The position numbers were made by a program, and so were the translations under genes. Shown one piece after another: positions 25,385 through 38,709 of a stretch of 64,000 nucleotides of DNA; position 1 is the stretch's first letter; the number at the start of each line of letters is the position of its first letter. The notes below the pieces were generated by a model. It worked only from the letters and a program-made list of their open reading frames with translations. It was not told where the DNA came from and searched no databases. Source of the stretch: Mya arenaria. Taxonomy: Eukaryota; Mollusca; Bivalvia; Myida; Myidae. The DNA is taken from the NCBI RefSeq assembly GCF_026914265.1, contig NC_069123.1, positions 38,247,678-38,311,677 of the forward strand, read 5' to 3'.

Positions 25385-28300
25385 TTGTACATCGACGAAT
25401 GTCAGTGGTTATGGCACAAGGTATGTCTACGAATCGTTCCGGTAGCCGTGCATCGGGGATCGAAGACAGTGCAAACCTATGCTTTGTTGGATGCGGGGTC
25501 TGACGTCACACTTTGTAGCGATTCCCTAGTTAAAAGACTAGACGCCAAAGGTAAGTCCTTTATAGAGTTTTCTATAACAACTGTTAATGGAAGTAAGGAG
25601 AAGAAAAAGGGCATAGAGTTTCATGCATAGGTAAGTTCTATTGACGGACATGGGCATTTGACCCTTCAAAGAGTGTGGTCTGTAGAACGTTTGTCTGTGT
25701 CTCTGGATTCACTCCCGAGAAGATTGGAGTTGGCTAAGTGGGATCACTTAGCTGGCATTGAGTTGCCTAATATAGATGCAAATGAAGTTGGGCTATTGAT
25801 TGGCAGTGACACACCGGAAGCCTTCTGGGTGGAAGAAGAAAGAAGAGGTAAGCGCAGCGAACCATATGCTATAAGATCGATTTTAGGTTGGACGATCATT
25901 GGGCCTACATGTAAGGTGTCCACACATTTAAATGTCAATGTGCATTATCAACAAGCCGATGTATTACAGCAAATGCACAAACTTTGGTCTACAGACTTTC
26001 CGGAGTACGTAGCTGACGCTAAACGGGAGATGTCAAAAGACGACCGACGAGCGTTAGGTATAATGATGCAGACAATAACTCAAGAGGATGGACATTACAA
26101 AATCGGACTACCTTGGCGCGATGACCAATGTTTTCCACATAACAAACACATGGCACTTACACCTCTAGCAGGCCTGAAAAGGAAATTGCAAGGAAATAAT
26201 TATTTGCATAAAATGTATAGTAATACAATGGAAGGATATATATTGAAATGTCATGCAAAACGAGTATGCGAATGTGAGACAGAGAGTAAAAGTGACAGGA
26301 TTTGGTACCTACCGCAACACCCAGTTGTAAGCCCACGGAAGCCAGGAAAGATAAGAGTAGTATTTGACTGCGCTGCAAAATACAAAGGTATGTCACTGAA
26401 TGATCGGCTGCTTCAAGGTCCTAATTTAGTAAATAGTATAGTCGGAGTACGTACGCGTTTCAGAGAGGAAAGGATTGCGTTAGTGGCAGATATTGAAGCT
26501 ATGTTTCACCAAGTGCGAGTAATGGATGAAGACTGCCAAGCGCTAAGATTTCTGTGGTGGCCCGAAGGGGACTTAACTCGACAGCCTGAATGCCACCAGA
26601 TGCAAGTGCATTTGTTTGGCGCAACTTCCTCGCCGAGCTGCGCAGCGTATGCATTAAGAAGAACGGCGACTGACAATGCAGAAATGAATGCACCGGAAGT
26701 AGCCACAACACTGGAGTTGAACTTCTATGTTGATGATCTATTAAAGTCAACAAACAACAAGGAAAATGCAGTTTTGCTTTGTCAGGATCTCCGAGAAATG
26801 CTCGGTCGAGGTGGCTTCAGACTAACAAAGTGGATGTCGAACTGCCAAGAAGTTGTTGATTCAATCCCACCGGAAGAGCGAGCAAAACCGTCCCTAACTG
26901 TCAATCTAGAAGATGACAACGAGTTCGAAAGAACACTCGGTCTTCAGTGGAACATCCAAGATGATGCTTTCTTTTTTGACGTACATCTGAAAGAAAAGGC
27001 GCCTACACGAAGAGGAGTTTTATCTGTAGCGAGCTTGTAGCTCCAGTGACATTGATTCCGAAGTTGATACTACAGAACGCATGTTGTCAAGGCTTAACGT
27101 GGGATCAAAAACTTAATGAATCCGACATAGAAAAGTGGTGTGATTGGCTTACAAATTTGCCAAAGTTGTCATCTGTCCAAATTGAAAGGTGTCTAAATGC
27201 GGGTGACCTTGATATCTCTTCATGCAATGTAGAGCTGCATATGTTCAGTGATGCTTCACAATACGCCTATGGAGCAGCAGCATACATTACGATATATGAC
27301 AGACAAGAAAACGGCAAATGTTCATTTGTGATGGGGAAATCTAGGTTAGCGCCCATCAAGACCGTAACCATACCGAGACTTGAATTAGCAGCTGCAGTAG
27401 TATCGGTAAGACTGTATCAGATGCTGGTTAAATAACTGGACACAAAGGTCGACAACTGCTATTTTTGGACCGACTCAATGATTGTTCCAGGGTATGTTCG
27501 AAATACTTCACGGCGTTTTAAGACGTATGTTGCTTACAGGTTAGCTCTTATTCATGAATTGACTTCCCCAAATGATTGGAGGTACGTGCCCAAAAACATG
27601 AATCCAGCTGACTTAGCTTCCAGGGGTGTACACCCGGAGGAAGGAGGGAAACTTTTTATATGGTTGAACGGACCAAAATTTCTGAACATGGAAAAAGATG
27701 ATTGGCCACATGAACCTGATGGAGTACGAAGATGTTGAAATGAAACCAGCTGTAGTGACTAGTATGGTCCAGTCTCAATGCCAGGACGTGGTATCTGATA
27801 TCCTTAACAGATATTCAGATTGGTATAAACTGCAACGAGCTGTTGCTTGGCTGCTTAGGTTCAAGACATTTATGATACACAGATACTTGAAACATGAAAC
27901 AAAGGAGATTTTCACAGGTGGTTGTTTGTCACTGAGAGAAATTCAAACTGCCAGGTAGTTGATACTAATGAAGATGCAGGAAAGTGCCTACGGTGACGAA
28001 TTTAGTAAACTGACTTCAAATAAGAAGATAGCAACATCAAGCTCGCTGGTAAACTGTGTCCAGTGCTTAATGAGGGTCTGTTACGAGTTGGCGGGCGACA
28101 CTGAATTTTCCGAGGATAGCAAACATCCGATCATTTTACCAAGCAAACACCACGTGACAGAACTTATAGTACGGAAATATCACGAGGTTAATCATCACAT
28201 GGGAGCTCATCATGTATTATCGTTGACTCGACAGTCGTATTGGATAATTCACGGAATAAGGACAGTGAAACATGTAGTCAGGGCATGCATGGATTGTAAA

Positions 28301-28798
28301 CGGCGCTTCAGGAAAACACAACGACAACAGATGGCACCGTTGCCAGTTGAGAGGCTTACTCCGAACAAACCTCCGTTTACGTATGTTGGTGTGGACTATT
28401 TCGGGCCTATGTATGTCAGGGTCGGTCGTAGCCAACAGAAACGATGCGGGTGCATGTTTACCTGCTTGACGACATGAGCAGTACATATTGAAATCGCACA
28501 TAGCTTAGGAACAGACTCGTTTGTATGTGCATTGCAACGTTTCATGAGTAGAAGGGGAAAACCAGAAAAGATTTTCAGCGATAATGGTACTAATCTTACT
28601 TCCGGAGAAAGGGAATTAAGAGCAGTGATTGGTATTGGGGGCGGAGCATGGTATGATTTAAGAGAAATCACAGCTAACACACTGCACATGATTGGAATTG
28701 AAAATATAAAAAGGATACTGTTTTTCCAACTTCCCCTGACGTTTATTTGTGTCAAACAAGCAGCCGGGGTCATATTAAAAGATGTTTTCATGAAATAG
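25385..28798 (+). pseudogene. pol: BEL/Pao pol (PR-RT-RH-IN), broken
   Basis: The domains follow in order. Aspartic protease with ALLDAGSDVTLC near 25480, interrupted by TAG at 25628. Reverse transcriptase in 25658-27040 with RVVFDCAAK, a catalytic FYVDD near 26728, and LTKWMSN. RNase H-type segment 27046-27738 with FSDAS and PRLELAAA, cut by TAA at 27433. Integrase in 27959-28798 with a zinc-binding HHCC region (HEVNHH, CMDC), GVDYFGP and SDNGTN. At about 27030 the usual YDPLG block between VAS and LVAP is missing, with a frame change. The integrase region expected to hold the third acidic residue (GGxWE in the family) reads AAGVI here. Stops occur at 27738, 27958 and 28478. The element is inactive as it stands. 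Confidence 0.78.
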
Positions 28799-28990
28799 AG
28801 TGAATAAGAAACAAGAACAAAATGACCGCCGGTAACTTGCGATTGACGACATTAAATGTCACTGGTATGTACCCACAAACTTTCATGAAGCGAATAGCAT
28901 GTAAACTTGAGGACAATAAGAATAGAAAGAAGAAAGAGGAAATCTTGATTATAATATGAAACATGACATTGTTTTTAAAACAATGTCAAG

Positions 28991-29540
28991 AGAGAATGTG
29001 TAGGAAATGGAGATAGAGGGTTATAATAAAATCAGAATCAATATGTGATTTAGTAATACAATCAGGTACTAAATTGCCTTTTCAAAATAATCGAACATTA
29101 TTATTAAATAATTATTTCGGTAGAACTATGAAACTATCCATAAAATCAATTGATCCAATTAAAAATACAGACAGGTATTGTTAATCATATTACACTCTAC
29201 CAATAAAGCCATTTTAACTTACAAGTATGTTAACTATTACCCAAGCATTATATGCCTAAATTTAACATTGATATAGGCATAGCCTAATATAATTGTCTTC
29301 TGTAGTCCGTTGAACTATACAGTTGAGTACATAACTCGATTAAGCAAATAGGTAATGCAATAATCTTTAAAAATATTAAACAGCACAAATATATATTTTT
29401 GGTAACTTCTAAGACTGGTAATTATTATACAAGCAATGGAATTAATAAATCATCAATGATATAGGTATTAACGGATCAATATTATCAAATGTATGCAGTG
29501 ACGACAAAACATAAATATGCTGAATCAATGCTGAAAAGGG
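28991..29540. other. Spacer between BEL/Pao remnant and gene B
   Basis: AT-rich, with a small palindrome ACATTGTTTTTAAAACAATGT near 28970. No gene is supported. Confidence 0.45.
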
Positions 29541-29635
29541 TAAAATAATAATAAATGGATGCACCATTGGTAAATACAACAAAACACCAATCGTTCCAGA
29601 TGACTAAATATAACTGCGACGAGCAAAAATAATAT
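29541..29635 (+). repeat. Single unit related to the 86-bp minisatellite
   Basis: It reads AAAATAATAATAAATGGATG, then AATACAACAAAACAC and CCAGATGACTAAATATAACT. This matches the unit repeated at 53640-54412 beside gene C. Both lie just downstream of a TNF-like last exon, so this is probably the ancestral single copy in the 3' flank. Confidence 0.6.
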
Positions 29636-29733
29636 TCAAAGGATTTCAGACATAATATAATCCGTGTAAATCTGAACACACTATTTTGAAATGGATTATT
29701 TGAACACATTGTTATTTAAGCAAGAACTCGAAT

Positions 29734-30247
29734 TTAGGCCATGTCATAAGTGTAATATGCAGTGAATTGGTCGTTAGAAAGGCTAAGAGCTAAATAGCTT
29801 GGGTCGTTCACAGACACAGATATCCTATCGTACTTATGCAGCTTGTAAACTGCGGACATAAAACTGATAAAACCACTATCGTTCGATTCGCACAGGGATG
29901 TTTTGCTTATCATAAGAACACCCTTTGTTCCAAATTGATGGGATAGTATATTAACGTTGTGACTGAATATTGTTGTTTTATTCTCTGTTCTGGTGGTATT
30001 AACATTCAGCGTTGAGGACACTATATAGTAGCCTTGTTTCTCGATAAAGATTTCTCCCTCGTGTATGAGATGTCTGCATGCGTTTGCAATGAAGGTGCGG
30101 CCTCTTTCGGTCCATCGCAGTTTTGAATGACCTATAAAAGAGAAAATATGAAATGTATATCGATTTAAATATATTGATCGGAAACACCACAAGTATATAG
30201 CTAAAAGGTATTTATCGGTGTGCGTGCGTGTGTGTGCGCGCGCGCGC

Positions 30248-30278
<31 letters not shown>

Positions 30279-30304
30279 CGCGAGTGTGTGTGCGTGTGTG
30301 CGTG

Positions 30305-30337
<33 letters not shown>

Positions 30338-32562
30338 TTAAGACGCCATCATACTATTTATGGACGTGGCTCCTATATAGACTATTGAAATATCTTGCAA
30401 GATTGTGGGTAAAGTGCACAGAGAGGATGCAACGTTTGTTAATGTTACTCTGGTTATAGAACGTGCACCAGCGTACATCACTGTCACACAGTACTTCCGT
30501 ATGTCCTATTTATGAGATGATCGGTCAAAACCTAAACCAGTCATATTTAGTGTCTAGCTGCTTTTGTTACGCATATGTTGATTGGCCATGGCCTTACAGA
30601 GCCGACTGCATTTTGCTAGTAATTCGTTTCGTAATACATGGTATACATCAGAATAGTTACGAGTGTCTAATGAAATCAGATAAATACGTAAAAATATTTT
30701 TTTCTAAAGATTTCATTTTAAAAGAGGATTGAAGTCCACCGCTCATAATTGTCGCCTTTAAGGGAGGGGGGGGGGGTTCATTGTTAACCATACCCAAAAA
30801 CTTTGTAAAACGCTTTAAATTTCACATTAAAATACATTTAATTGATGATTAAAAATTCAAAATTATGCTTGCTTGTAATGAAATGTACCTCTGATGCAGT
30901 CTTAAATTCTTGTTTTTACCTTAACTAAGTTTATACGCATTTCAATGGGCCAATAATCATTATTTAAGAAAGTTCTTCCTTGTTTTAAGGTAGGAATATC
31001 GAACGTGCGTCCTCTCAGATCCGCCACTAAAAGGTCGATGTGTGATTATGTCCGATTTATTGAAATTATTACATGTACATAGTAACAGTGTAAGAGCACT
31101 AGCTATCTATGTCCTTGGCCGATCCTCTGTACATTTTCAATATTTTCAGAAATTGTATATTGACCGTAAACACATGCAATATAGTTAATTAGTCAGTGTC
31201 TGTACTATCCCAACAACATCAATGAAGAGGATGCACGACTACGGCTATGTGCATTTTGTTTAATTATCTATATATTTTTACTATTATAATACTGACTTGT
31301 TTGTATTCTGTAAATCATATCTTATGATCTCTTATTTCTCTCAAACGACTTTGTTGACGGTGTTATGATTACCTTGAACTATATCACTTGGTACGCTATC
31401 TACCACTCCAACCAGTTTAGCTGTAGGCGTTTTCATCCCCTGCCACTCACAGTCGGTGATAAACGATTTTCCGACTAATAGACCTGTATTAAGGTATACA
31501 TGAAACCAAGAATCACTGCATGCATTTTAGTAACTGATATACCTTAATTAAATTTTAGGATAACGTTTGCCTTCTTTAAATATTAAGTCTGAATAACAAT
31601 CGAGTTTCACGAAAGAGTAAATATTCATTACGTTTGCTCGATTTATATTGAAATCTCGAAATTATTTCATTGGTCCATGCAAATGTTTTTATTAAATTGA
31701 TAAGGTTTATTATAATGTTTAGGACATTTGAAGTACAAAAAATAATCTGCTTTATATATTTTTATATTCAATTTTAATAACATACTGATACGAGCTCTAA
31801 ACAGGTTATCAATGAATAACTAACTAACTTGGATTTGCTTGTCCGTTTTCGACGTATTGTTTTTTCATCTCCTGAGAAAAAACACACAATACCATTTAGA
31901 CATATGCACACCTAACATAACTTATCAATCTTTTTAAACATAAAACCACGAGAAAAGAATGTCGCAAAAATATAAAAAAATTTATGCATGTTTAACTTCT
32001 CAAACAGATATCGAAATGAATCGATGTTGTTTTTTTCAGAAATTCCAAAAATAATGGAAATGATGGGCTGGTTTTGAAGTGCTTTGTCATCACTAGAGAA
32101 ATGAAAACACGAACCCATTTAGAATTGTGTACAACTTATATCAATAGTTTAAATAATATGTGTTGATAGTCATAGTAACAAAATGCACTAACTAAACTTA
32201 TTTTTAAACGCAAAACATAAACAAAAGCTTTTTACGTTTTGAATGCGGAGCACCATAACTCTGCGAATTGGACCACAGCATACCGACTCGTTATATATTT
32301 GTCTCAATGCATCAATGACGTGCCCTGTGTCATTGTAAGGATTCGTTTGTTTGATGTCATTACATGGCACACAGTACATGCTGCTCTCCAATGGCGGCTG
32401 TTCCTTATGGATTCTCCACGATACAGTCAAGACGAGGAAAAGGAGTGACTGTACAATTGTCAGTGTGACTAATCCCACATATGCACGTTGTAATGTTCTA
32501 TCTTCAAACGTGCAATCAAAACCCATCTTTTGCAATATGAACCGTCTGCAGGTGGTTCCCAT
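29734..32562 (-). CDS. TNF ligand-like type II membrane protein, gene B (complete, 292 aa)
   Basis: Four exons, minus strand: 32562-32236, 31871-31829, 31483-31373, 30131-29734 (327, 43, 111 and 398 nt; phases 0, 1, 1). Start ATG 32562, stop TAA 29736-29734. Residues 1-26 form a basic cytoplasmic tail and about 27-49 a membrane segment. The stalk carries [12 protein letters not shown] and N-glycosylation sequons NDT and NES. From about residue 140 comes the TNF homology domain: TPTAKLVG (strand A), SKLRW, then [20 protein letters not shown] (like the family's GlyTyr-Tyr-Ile-xSer strand), [15 protein letters not shown] (like FxL.GDxLxV) and [10 protein letters not shown] at the end. It has no early stop, although the exon 2 donor (GTTAGT) is not ideal. 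By family knowledge it would trimerise and signal to TNF receptors, perhaps in immunity or cell death. That is inference. Exon 4 matches gene C at about 64% of residues by my count. Confidence 0.8.
30217..30337. repeat. (TG)n/(CG)n microsatellite in intron 3 of gene B
   Basis: A mixed TG/TGCG dinucleotide run, about 85 bp upstream (transcript sense) of the exon 4 acceptor. On the transcript it reads as CA repeats. A similar run sits at the same place in gene C. Confidence 0.9.
31912..32118 (-). pseudogene. Decayed second copy of exon 2 in intron 1 of gene B
   Basis: After the acceptor-like TTTCTCTAG (AG at 32094-32093) the sequence reads TGATGACAAAGCACTTC, homologous to exon 2. In phase 0 the first codon is TGA, a stop. 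The copy occupies the high-coordinate end of this interval (about 32060-32092). The rest of the open stretch in another frame has no homology I can name. Confidence 0.45.
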
Positions 32563-32809
32563 GGTCTCTATTTTCCAAATGTATGAATATATGTAACATA
32601 TAATCAAGTACGCCTAACTTGCACGTATCATACTGTTTTATAAATAAATTACATCACTAAGCCAATACACCAATCCATTAACTATGATGCCAATAATGTA
32701 TAAATAAGGAAAATATCACTGAAGAAATTACAACAGCTATTTGTTGTTTGTATAAAATGTTTTTAGATATAGTTATTCATAACAAGTTCATATACTTGAA
32801 TACTAAATT

Positions 32810-34330
32810 GCAACTTCTTTCACCTTTGACTGGGTTAAGGACCGGCACACTTTTTCTGGCATGGTTACGGTGTTGTCTGTGGCGTATCCATTTTGAACTT
32901 AAAACTGAATGCTGAAAAGTGCATTACTGGTTTTGAATTGGTGAGAATTATGAGGCCCTCTTTTTTAATTTAGAACTGCTAGTGTTTGGGTACTATTCAC
33001 ATTTCACATAAAATACGAAGAATACCTAGAAATACAGATGTCCCCTACAAATGGTGCTCCAATATGTTATATAACGGACGACGGCAATAATGTTTAGTCA
33101 CAAGAAAACTTCCGCGTTATATATCCGTACTCGTCATGGCCGTTCTTTCCTATGGCGATGATTTTTTATTAAAATATTCATTTATTAATAAAGACTTACT
33201 TAAATATTAAATATTTATAGTATATGCGTACAATACATTTCAGAACATATATTCCAATGTATCATCTATAGCTGATTATCTTGTCGTTTTTTTAGAGTAA
33301 GATATTGAACAGTTTTGCTTGTTTTTAGTAAAATATGGGACGGGAAATGTTTATTAGAGACAAACAGGTATTCTATATACGGTGGACTATCAAACGTATA
33401 AACAAGGACGCGTAATATGTATGTACGTTTCCGTAACATTTTCATATACTTACAAGAAAATCTGCCACCGTCCTACTCTTTTTTGGCTTACGGACCGTCA
33501 AACCATTTGTACTTTTTCTCTTAATGTACGGCGGCATTTTATTTTTGAGTCACAGAAAACGTTATACCTCCTGCGTACTTATTTGGTCGTTCTGGTCCTC
33601 AGTATGGCGCTGATTTTTGTTTGTTGTATATATCTATAAACAAAGACAAATATCGATACAACACATAGTTTACATTGACAGTAGAGACGAGCAATAAACT
33701 TAATAATATATGTCTCATCAATATCTAGTTTTGTTCGCGTTTTTCTCAAGTTCGATATTGAATTGTTTTGCTTAAATGTTAAATGTGAAGATAATAATGC
33801 AAAACTTAACGATAAAGCATTGAATAATGATTTTGTTGGTTTTAAAGTATAATTTAAAAACATCTTTTAATAACTATCTGATAAACTGACATGGTAGAAT
33901 TCAACTACATTTACCTTTTTACTCGTATGGGGACCGGCAAACTTGTCTGGTAGGTTTACGGTGTTCTTCTTAGATTAATCCAAATCGAATTAAAAACAAT
34001 CTGAAAAGTGCATAAATAATTTTGAATTCTAATGTATCACCGATAAGTAGTTTTGTACATTTTGCGTTTTATATTGACTAGCTCATGCTTCATTTTAGTT
34101 AAAAATTGGACGGGTTACAGAACAAACGCGTATAATAGACAATTGATGAAATTGGAATTCAACATTTTGTGGTATACTAAACGTATAGCAAGTCAGCGTT
34201 ATTTGAATGTATGTATATAAAGCAGTTCCATAGACTTACGTAATACATTGAAAACGTCCTCCCTTTTGCCCGACTGGGGACCGGCAGGAACACCGAGTTT
34301 TTCTGAAAAGTGCATAAATGTTTTTTAATT
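32810..34330 (-). repeat. Upstream cassette array of gene B (four copies)
   Basis: Copies near 32810-32885, 33445-33520, 33900-33975 and 34238-34300 match the array upstream of gene A (TGCCGGTCC core). Two copies end in donor-like GTAAGT. The copy at 32880 has ATG in place of CTG before CCAGAAAAAGTG. The copy at 33500 has ATGGTTTGA, an immediate stop. Coding use is therefore unlikely for most copies. Confidence 0.45.
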
Positions 34331-35160
34331 TGTAAAATATATGACCCGTGACAAGTAGAAATAGGTCTTTTATTTATATGTATTAAATACGAACAATACC
34401 TTAGAAAAACATAAACCCTTAAAATTGCTACATAATGGTGGAAGGCGACATTCTATAATAGAGTCACATAAAACATCATATGCGCCCAAAACACATGAAA
34501 ACATACTAAACAAAGAATAAATACTGAAGAGAAAAAACATTAAAGCCTGTTCATACGCATAAGAATTCACGAAAATAATGATTTATCATTATTTCTCAAA
34601 ATGGAGCATTTAATAGATAATATTTAAGATAAAAAAAAAGTTTTTAAGTTGATTTTTAATGACATTATATACTTTATTCCGCACAGACCATGTTAAATCA
34701 AAACAAACTGTTATTCCTATTATTTTTATTATAAGAAATGGCTTATTCACATTCAATATTTAATGAACAAGTATTTGCTTGTAGGTATGCTTTTTTAATT
34801 AACTGAAATGCTCGTATACATACAAGCATTTCAATTAATTATTAAATATATATACATGTGTGAATCGGCTGTAACGTTGTAGGGCACTGGGTAAATTTAT
34901 TCCCAGTTAAAAACGTCCCATTTCTGTTTCAGTTTCAGTTTTAATGAGACATTTTGAATTTTTTTTTTCGATTTTATTTATAAAAGCATTGATGCATGTT
35001 CAGCTTAAATAGTATTTTCCATTTTCATTACGAATGGCTTGTTATCCTATTATTTTCATATTTTCCGGTCATTTTTTAAAATATTTGTAGTTGTGTTTTT
35101 GCATTTTATAGATTTTCCAGATGACGACATTTCTTATATCAATATGTTCTTAGTTAATTC
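34331..35160. other. AT-rich spacer with a small palindrome
   Basis: The only structure I see is AATTAACTGAAATGCT paired with AGCATTTCAATTAATT around 34798-34840. No gene is supported. Confidence 0.5.
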
Positions 35161-35660
35161 TGAATATTTCTCAGGAGGTCCAATTATGGTGCCGTCTTCC
35201 GTTCTTCCGTCCATCCGTTTGTCCGTCTATCTGTTTCTCGATCGATAACGCAAAACCGACTTAGTCCAGCTTCTCTCAATTTTACAAGATGTTTTGGTAC
35301 GAAAAAGAGGTGTCTGCATTAAATTTTGCGTTCAGAAGCTCAAAGCTGTAATAAAGGGATGTTTAGCAATCAAATAGATTCCATTAAAAAAAAAATACCG
35401 GGCTAAGATTCATTGGAATTTCACATGAAAATAGATGACTCCTGTTGGTTTTGCAATCAGAGAGGTCACAATCAAGGTCATTTTGACCTTCTTATATGAA
35501 TGGTTTCTTGCCAAAAAAAGAAGGAGACGAATGTCCTCTAATTTCAAAAGAAGGTTAGTCATGGCAAAATGATGGCCCCTTTTGCTTTTGAGGTCAATTC
35601 GCGGTCAAAGCTAAAGTGTCCGTTTAAAACAAAAATACAATAGGTCATCCAATTTCACGA
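35160..35660 (+). repeat. Common invertebrate repeat with CCGTCCGT-like and GGTCA motifs
   Basis: It contains TTCCGTTCTTCCGTCCATCC and, further on, GAGGTCACAATCAAGGTCAT followed by GACCTTCTTATATGAATGGT. This style of sequence is typical of dispersed repeats in molluscan genomes as I recall. The limits are approximate. Confidence 0.4.
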
Positions 35661-36819
35661 AGATGTTATATAGGAGAAGTGTATGCACCGAATTAAATAT
35701 CAATAACAAAATGTAACGTTTATTTTACAATGTGTGTAACATGTAGGTTATACGTTATAAAACATAATGAAATTGTAAATGAAGTAAGTTACATACAACT
35801 TTTTGCAATTGTTTTTGCACAATTTACATGTTATAAACTATCAAATATTTTATATATATTTAATAACATGCCGCAGATCGGCCTTTCGTAATCAAATACA
35901 TAATAAAATTAATAAAAGTTTTTTTCTATCTACACACATTATCTGCGAAATAGATGAAAAAGCGTCATTATATATTTTAGTATTCCTTATATACAAATAT
36001 ATATATCAAAATAATAATCAAACCTTAGATCTCGATCCTCTTTTCTTCTTGACTGACCAATTCATATTGATCCGAACTCGCTTAAAATAATAACATTTGA
36101 TATCATGATTTAATCTGATAACGACCAATGCCGTAATGAATTCAAGTTCACGTGCATTTTTTATCTGTGTTTTCATGTGAATAGAAAATGTAAGTGATTC
36201 CGTGTTCTGTCATTTTCTTATTCATTATTCTGCATATGGCCTTGGCATTGTCTTTATCCAAACAATCAAAGTGTAAATGTGTTTCTAGATTATTACGCAA
36301 TTCATTTCCAACCGATCTAAACTGCTCGCATACACTGTGTTTTACTTCTATAAATCACCGACTAAAACGGTTATTGAAACACTAAGGCGACATAAATTAA
36401 AGTTACAGTATTCCTTCTGCAACCGATACAAACAAATGGCAGATCGTGAGTATAAAAAAGCATGCAGTGGAATCATATTCTAAGTAAATGTCAGTATTTA
36501 AGCATCAAAAGTGCTTAATCTAAGCAAAGATTTTAGCATTGAAACATTTCAACTAGAGCATGTCAGTACGTTATTCATTTAACACGATGTGGAATTCGCA
36601 AACGTCATCCGCAAATGACGTCAAACAAGTGCTCGTTTGTATAAGTTTAACTCATGTGTGTACAAGTGCTATCAACTTTTTGCAGATTTACACATCCTTT
36701 AATATATACCTAGTTTCGTTATTCTAAAAACAAATTTATAGCAATTGTAAACAATCCTACACTAAATACATAACGGCAATTTGAATGTAGACGATGAAAG
36801 AAAGCAATCATTTTAAGGA
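35661..36819. other. Unassigned AT-rich spacer
   Basis: Only short AT-rich frames. I cannot support any feature. Confidence 0.45.
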
Positions 36820-37135
36820 GCCGCGTCCCATTCGTTAAATATGTATCAAAACGTAAACATGTCCTCAAACGAGAAACAGCTAATTATGAGAGATTATTTA
36901 AATATATGCCTGAGCGAAAATAATAGCACCATAACGTTCATAAGTATGTACTGTCCTTTTGAAAAAATACGCCTGTGCCAACACAGTAACGTTTTGAACT
37001 GAATTGTCTTGTATATTGTTTTGACTACGCGAGGTTCATCTTTCAACATTGTGCCTCCGGCTGGTTTGTTATAGATTAATTAGGTCTCCAAGCACCAAAT
37101 GGCTGCACTATGGCTTTGCCCGCCGTGACGCCATC
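36820..37135 (+). repeat. Segmental repeat shared with 6740-7075
   Basis: Second copy: GTATCAAAACGTAAACATGT, AGCACCATAACGTTCATAAG, CGCCTGTGCCAA and CAAATGGCTGCA in the same order as the first. Its distance from gene B parallels the distance of the first copy from gene A. Confidence 0.65.
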
Positions 37136-38709
37136 ACGACGATTTGAAGAAACAAAGAGGCTCTTTCGGATTAACCTCAATTAACCTGACTCTAAATGTA
37201 ATCATTTTACTTACGAGAGCACGCGATTATGTCGTTAATTGTCGATGCCGATGGACTGTATTACCAAATACACATATGAAAGTTACTGAAGGACAAAGCA
37301 TGTTCAATGCATGACAATACAAAACATTATGCTGACAATATAAAACACATATGCATCATTTTCAACAGTTACTTTGTAAAAATCTCAACATAAAGTGCAT
37401 TAAAAGAAGTTATATATACACATCGAAACACGCCAAAAATTGATGTATGTGAATAACCTCACAATTCGAGTGCTCACCCATTTGTAAGAAAAGGTAAGCT
37501 TAGATATCAACAGCTATTGAACAATGCAGAAAATATGACATCCTCGTGTACAAAAGTGGTTTACCTTTTTTGACTGTTTTAATGCATTGCATTATTTCTA
37601 AGGTTAAATACGTCAATACTAAACACTTCAATTTATGTGTAACCGATGCCATAGCTAATGGGTTTCAATGTATATTCGAAAAATTGTGTTTTTTTTTTAC
37701 TATTAATAATATAAACATGTTTTTAGGCCATCCGATATTTCCGTTCAATAGTTTGCATATTTATAATTAGTATGCTGTCCTTATTATATTGCAGTCATGC
37801 TGTTGTGTTGTTTCACACATTTTCGAAATTCATGTTAAGCACTATAACATTTATAGCAAAAAGTCGACTTTAACAATTTAAAAACAAGCGCACGATGTTT
37901 TCTTATCCTACCACACAATTGTAAATTAATTTAAACCCTACAAGGCCCTAAGGTTGCAATGATGCTTTAGAATAAAAAAAATATACCTATCAAAAACAAA
38001 TAACGTATTCATGGCGTAGTTGTGACATGCACTTATTTTCACTCAAGTACCGACACGAAAATTTGCCATAAAACAATAAATGAGACTTTGCGACGGCAGC
38101 AGAGATCGAACCGAGGTCCTCTCTGTCCTCTGGATCTGCAGGGGAGTTCGAGTCCTCTACAAAACGGTAACAAATGGTTTATTATGCTTTTATAAAACAA
38201 ACCAATGCAATTTATTCAATATTGGAAGAATTAAAGAACATTCGAGCAAAATATGTTTACCGCCAAATCCTTATGTTTATTCTTAAACACACTTTTGAAG
38301 TTCTTCATTTTGCCGACATGCTTCACAATATAACTCAGGTTAATAAAAAAGTTCCACAGAGGTCTAGTGCAACACACTTATTTTTTGTGTATGTATATAT
38401 CAGCAAATAAACAGGTCAAAATATGGTGAACGACTTACTATTCTTAAAGTTTTACTTTTAAATTAGAATAAGCTGCCAGTAGAAAACAAGTTCCAAACAG
38501 TGAACGTATCAATTTTAAAGTTTTCCATGTTTATGAAAGTTTAGCCCATTCCACTATCCAAATCAAACATCAGCGTGACTGGGAAATTTCATCGACGACT
38601 TCATTTATGAAATGGCGTTAAGTGCGCATAGAGTTTGTCTTATCTTTTGATAAAATGCAGTTAGGTGTCTTATAAGAACAGTTTTATCATATAAATGGAA
38701 AACTCAGTT
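37136..38709. other. Unassigned spacer with a possible tRNA-like relic
   Basis: Mostly featureless. Near 38090-38160 the sequence GAGATCGAACCGAGG and later GAGTTCGAGTCCTC look like degenerate tRNA/SINE pieces. This is too weak for a firm call. Confidence 0.35.

Larger units (their letters stand above)
22980..28990 (+). mobile_element. Defective BEL/Pao LTR retrotransposon
   Basis: gag, protease, reverse transcriptase, RNase H and integrase occur in the order typical of BEL/Pao elements. The frames are broken by stops and frameshifts. Upstream, 22980-23640 probably contains the remains of a 5' LTR and leader: an AATAAA at about 23553, the octamer array at 23412-23487, and a hairpin at 23614-23639. 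I found no repeat of this upstream sequence after the pol remnant, so a 3' LTR is missing or too diverged to see. The outer limits given are estimates. Confidence 0.75.

Noticed and set aside
28800-29480. 3' LTR of the BEL/Pao element
   Set aside because: I could not find a match to the sequence upstream of gag; no boundary can be set.
30220-30459. Cys/Val repeat frame
   Set aside because: The same artefact of the TG run in gene B.
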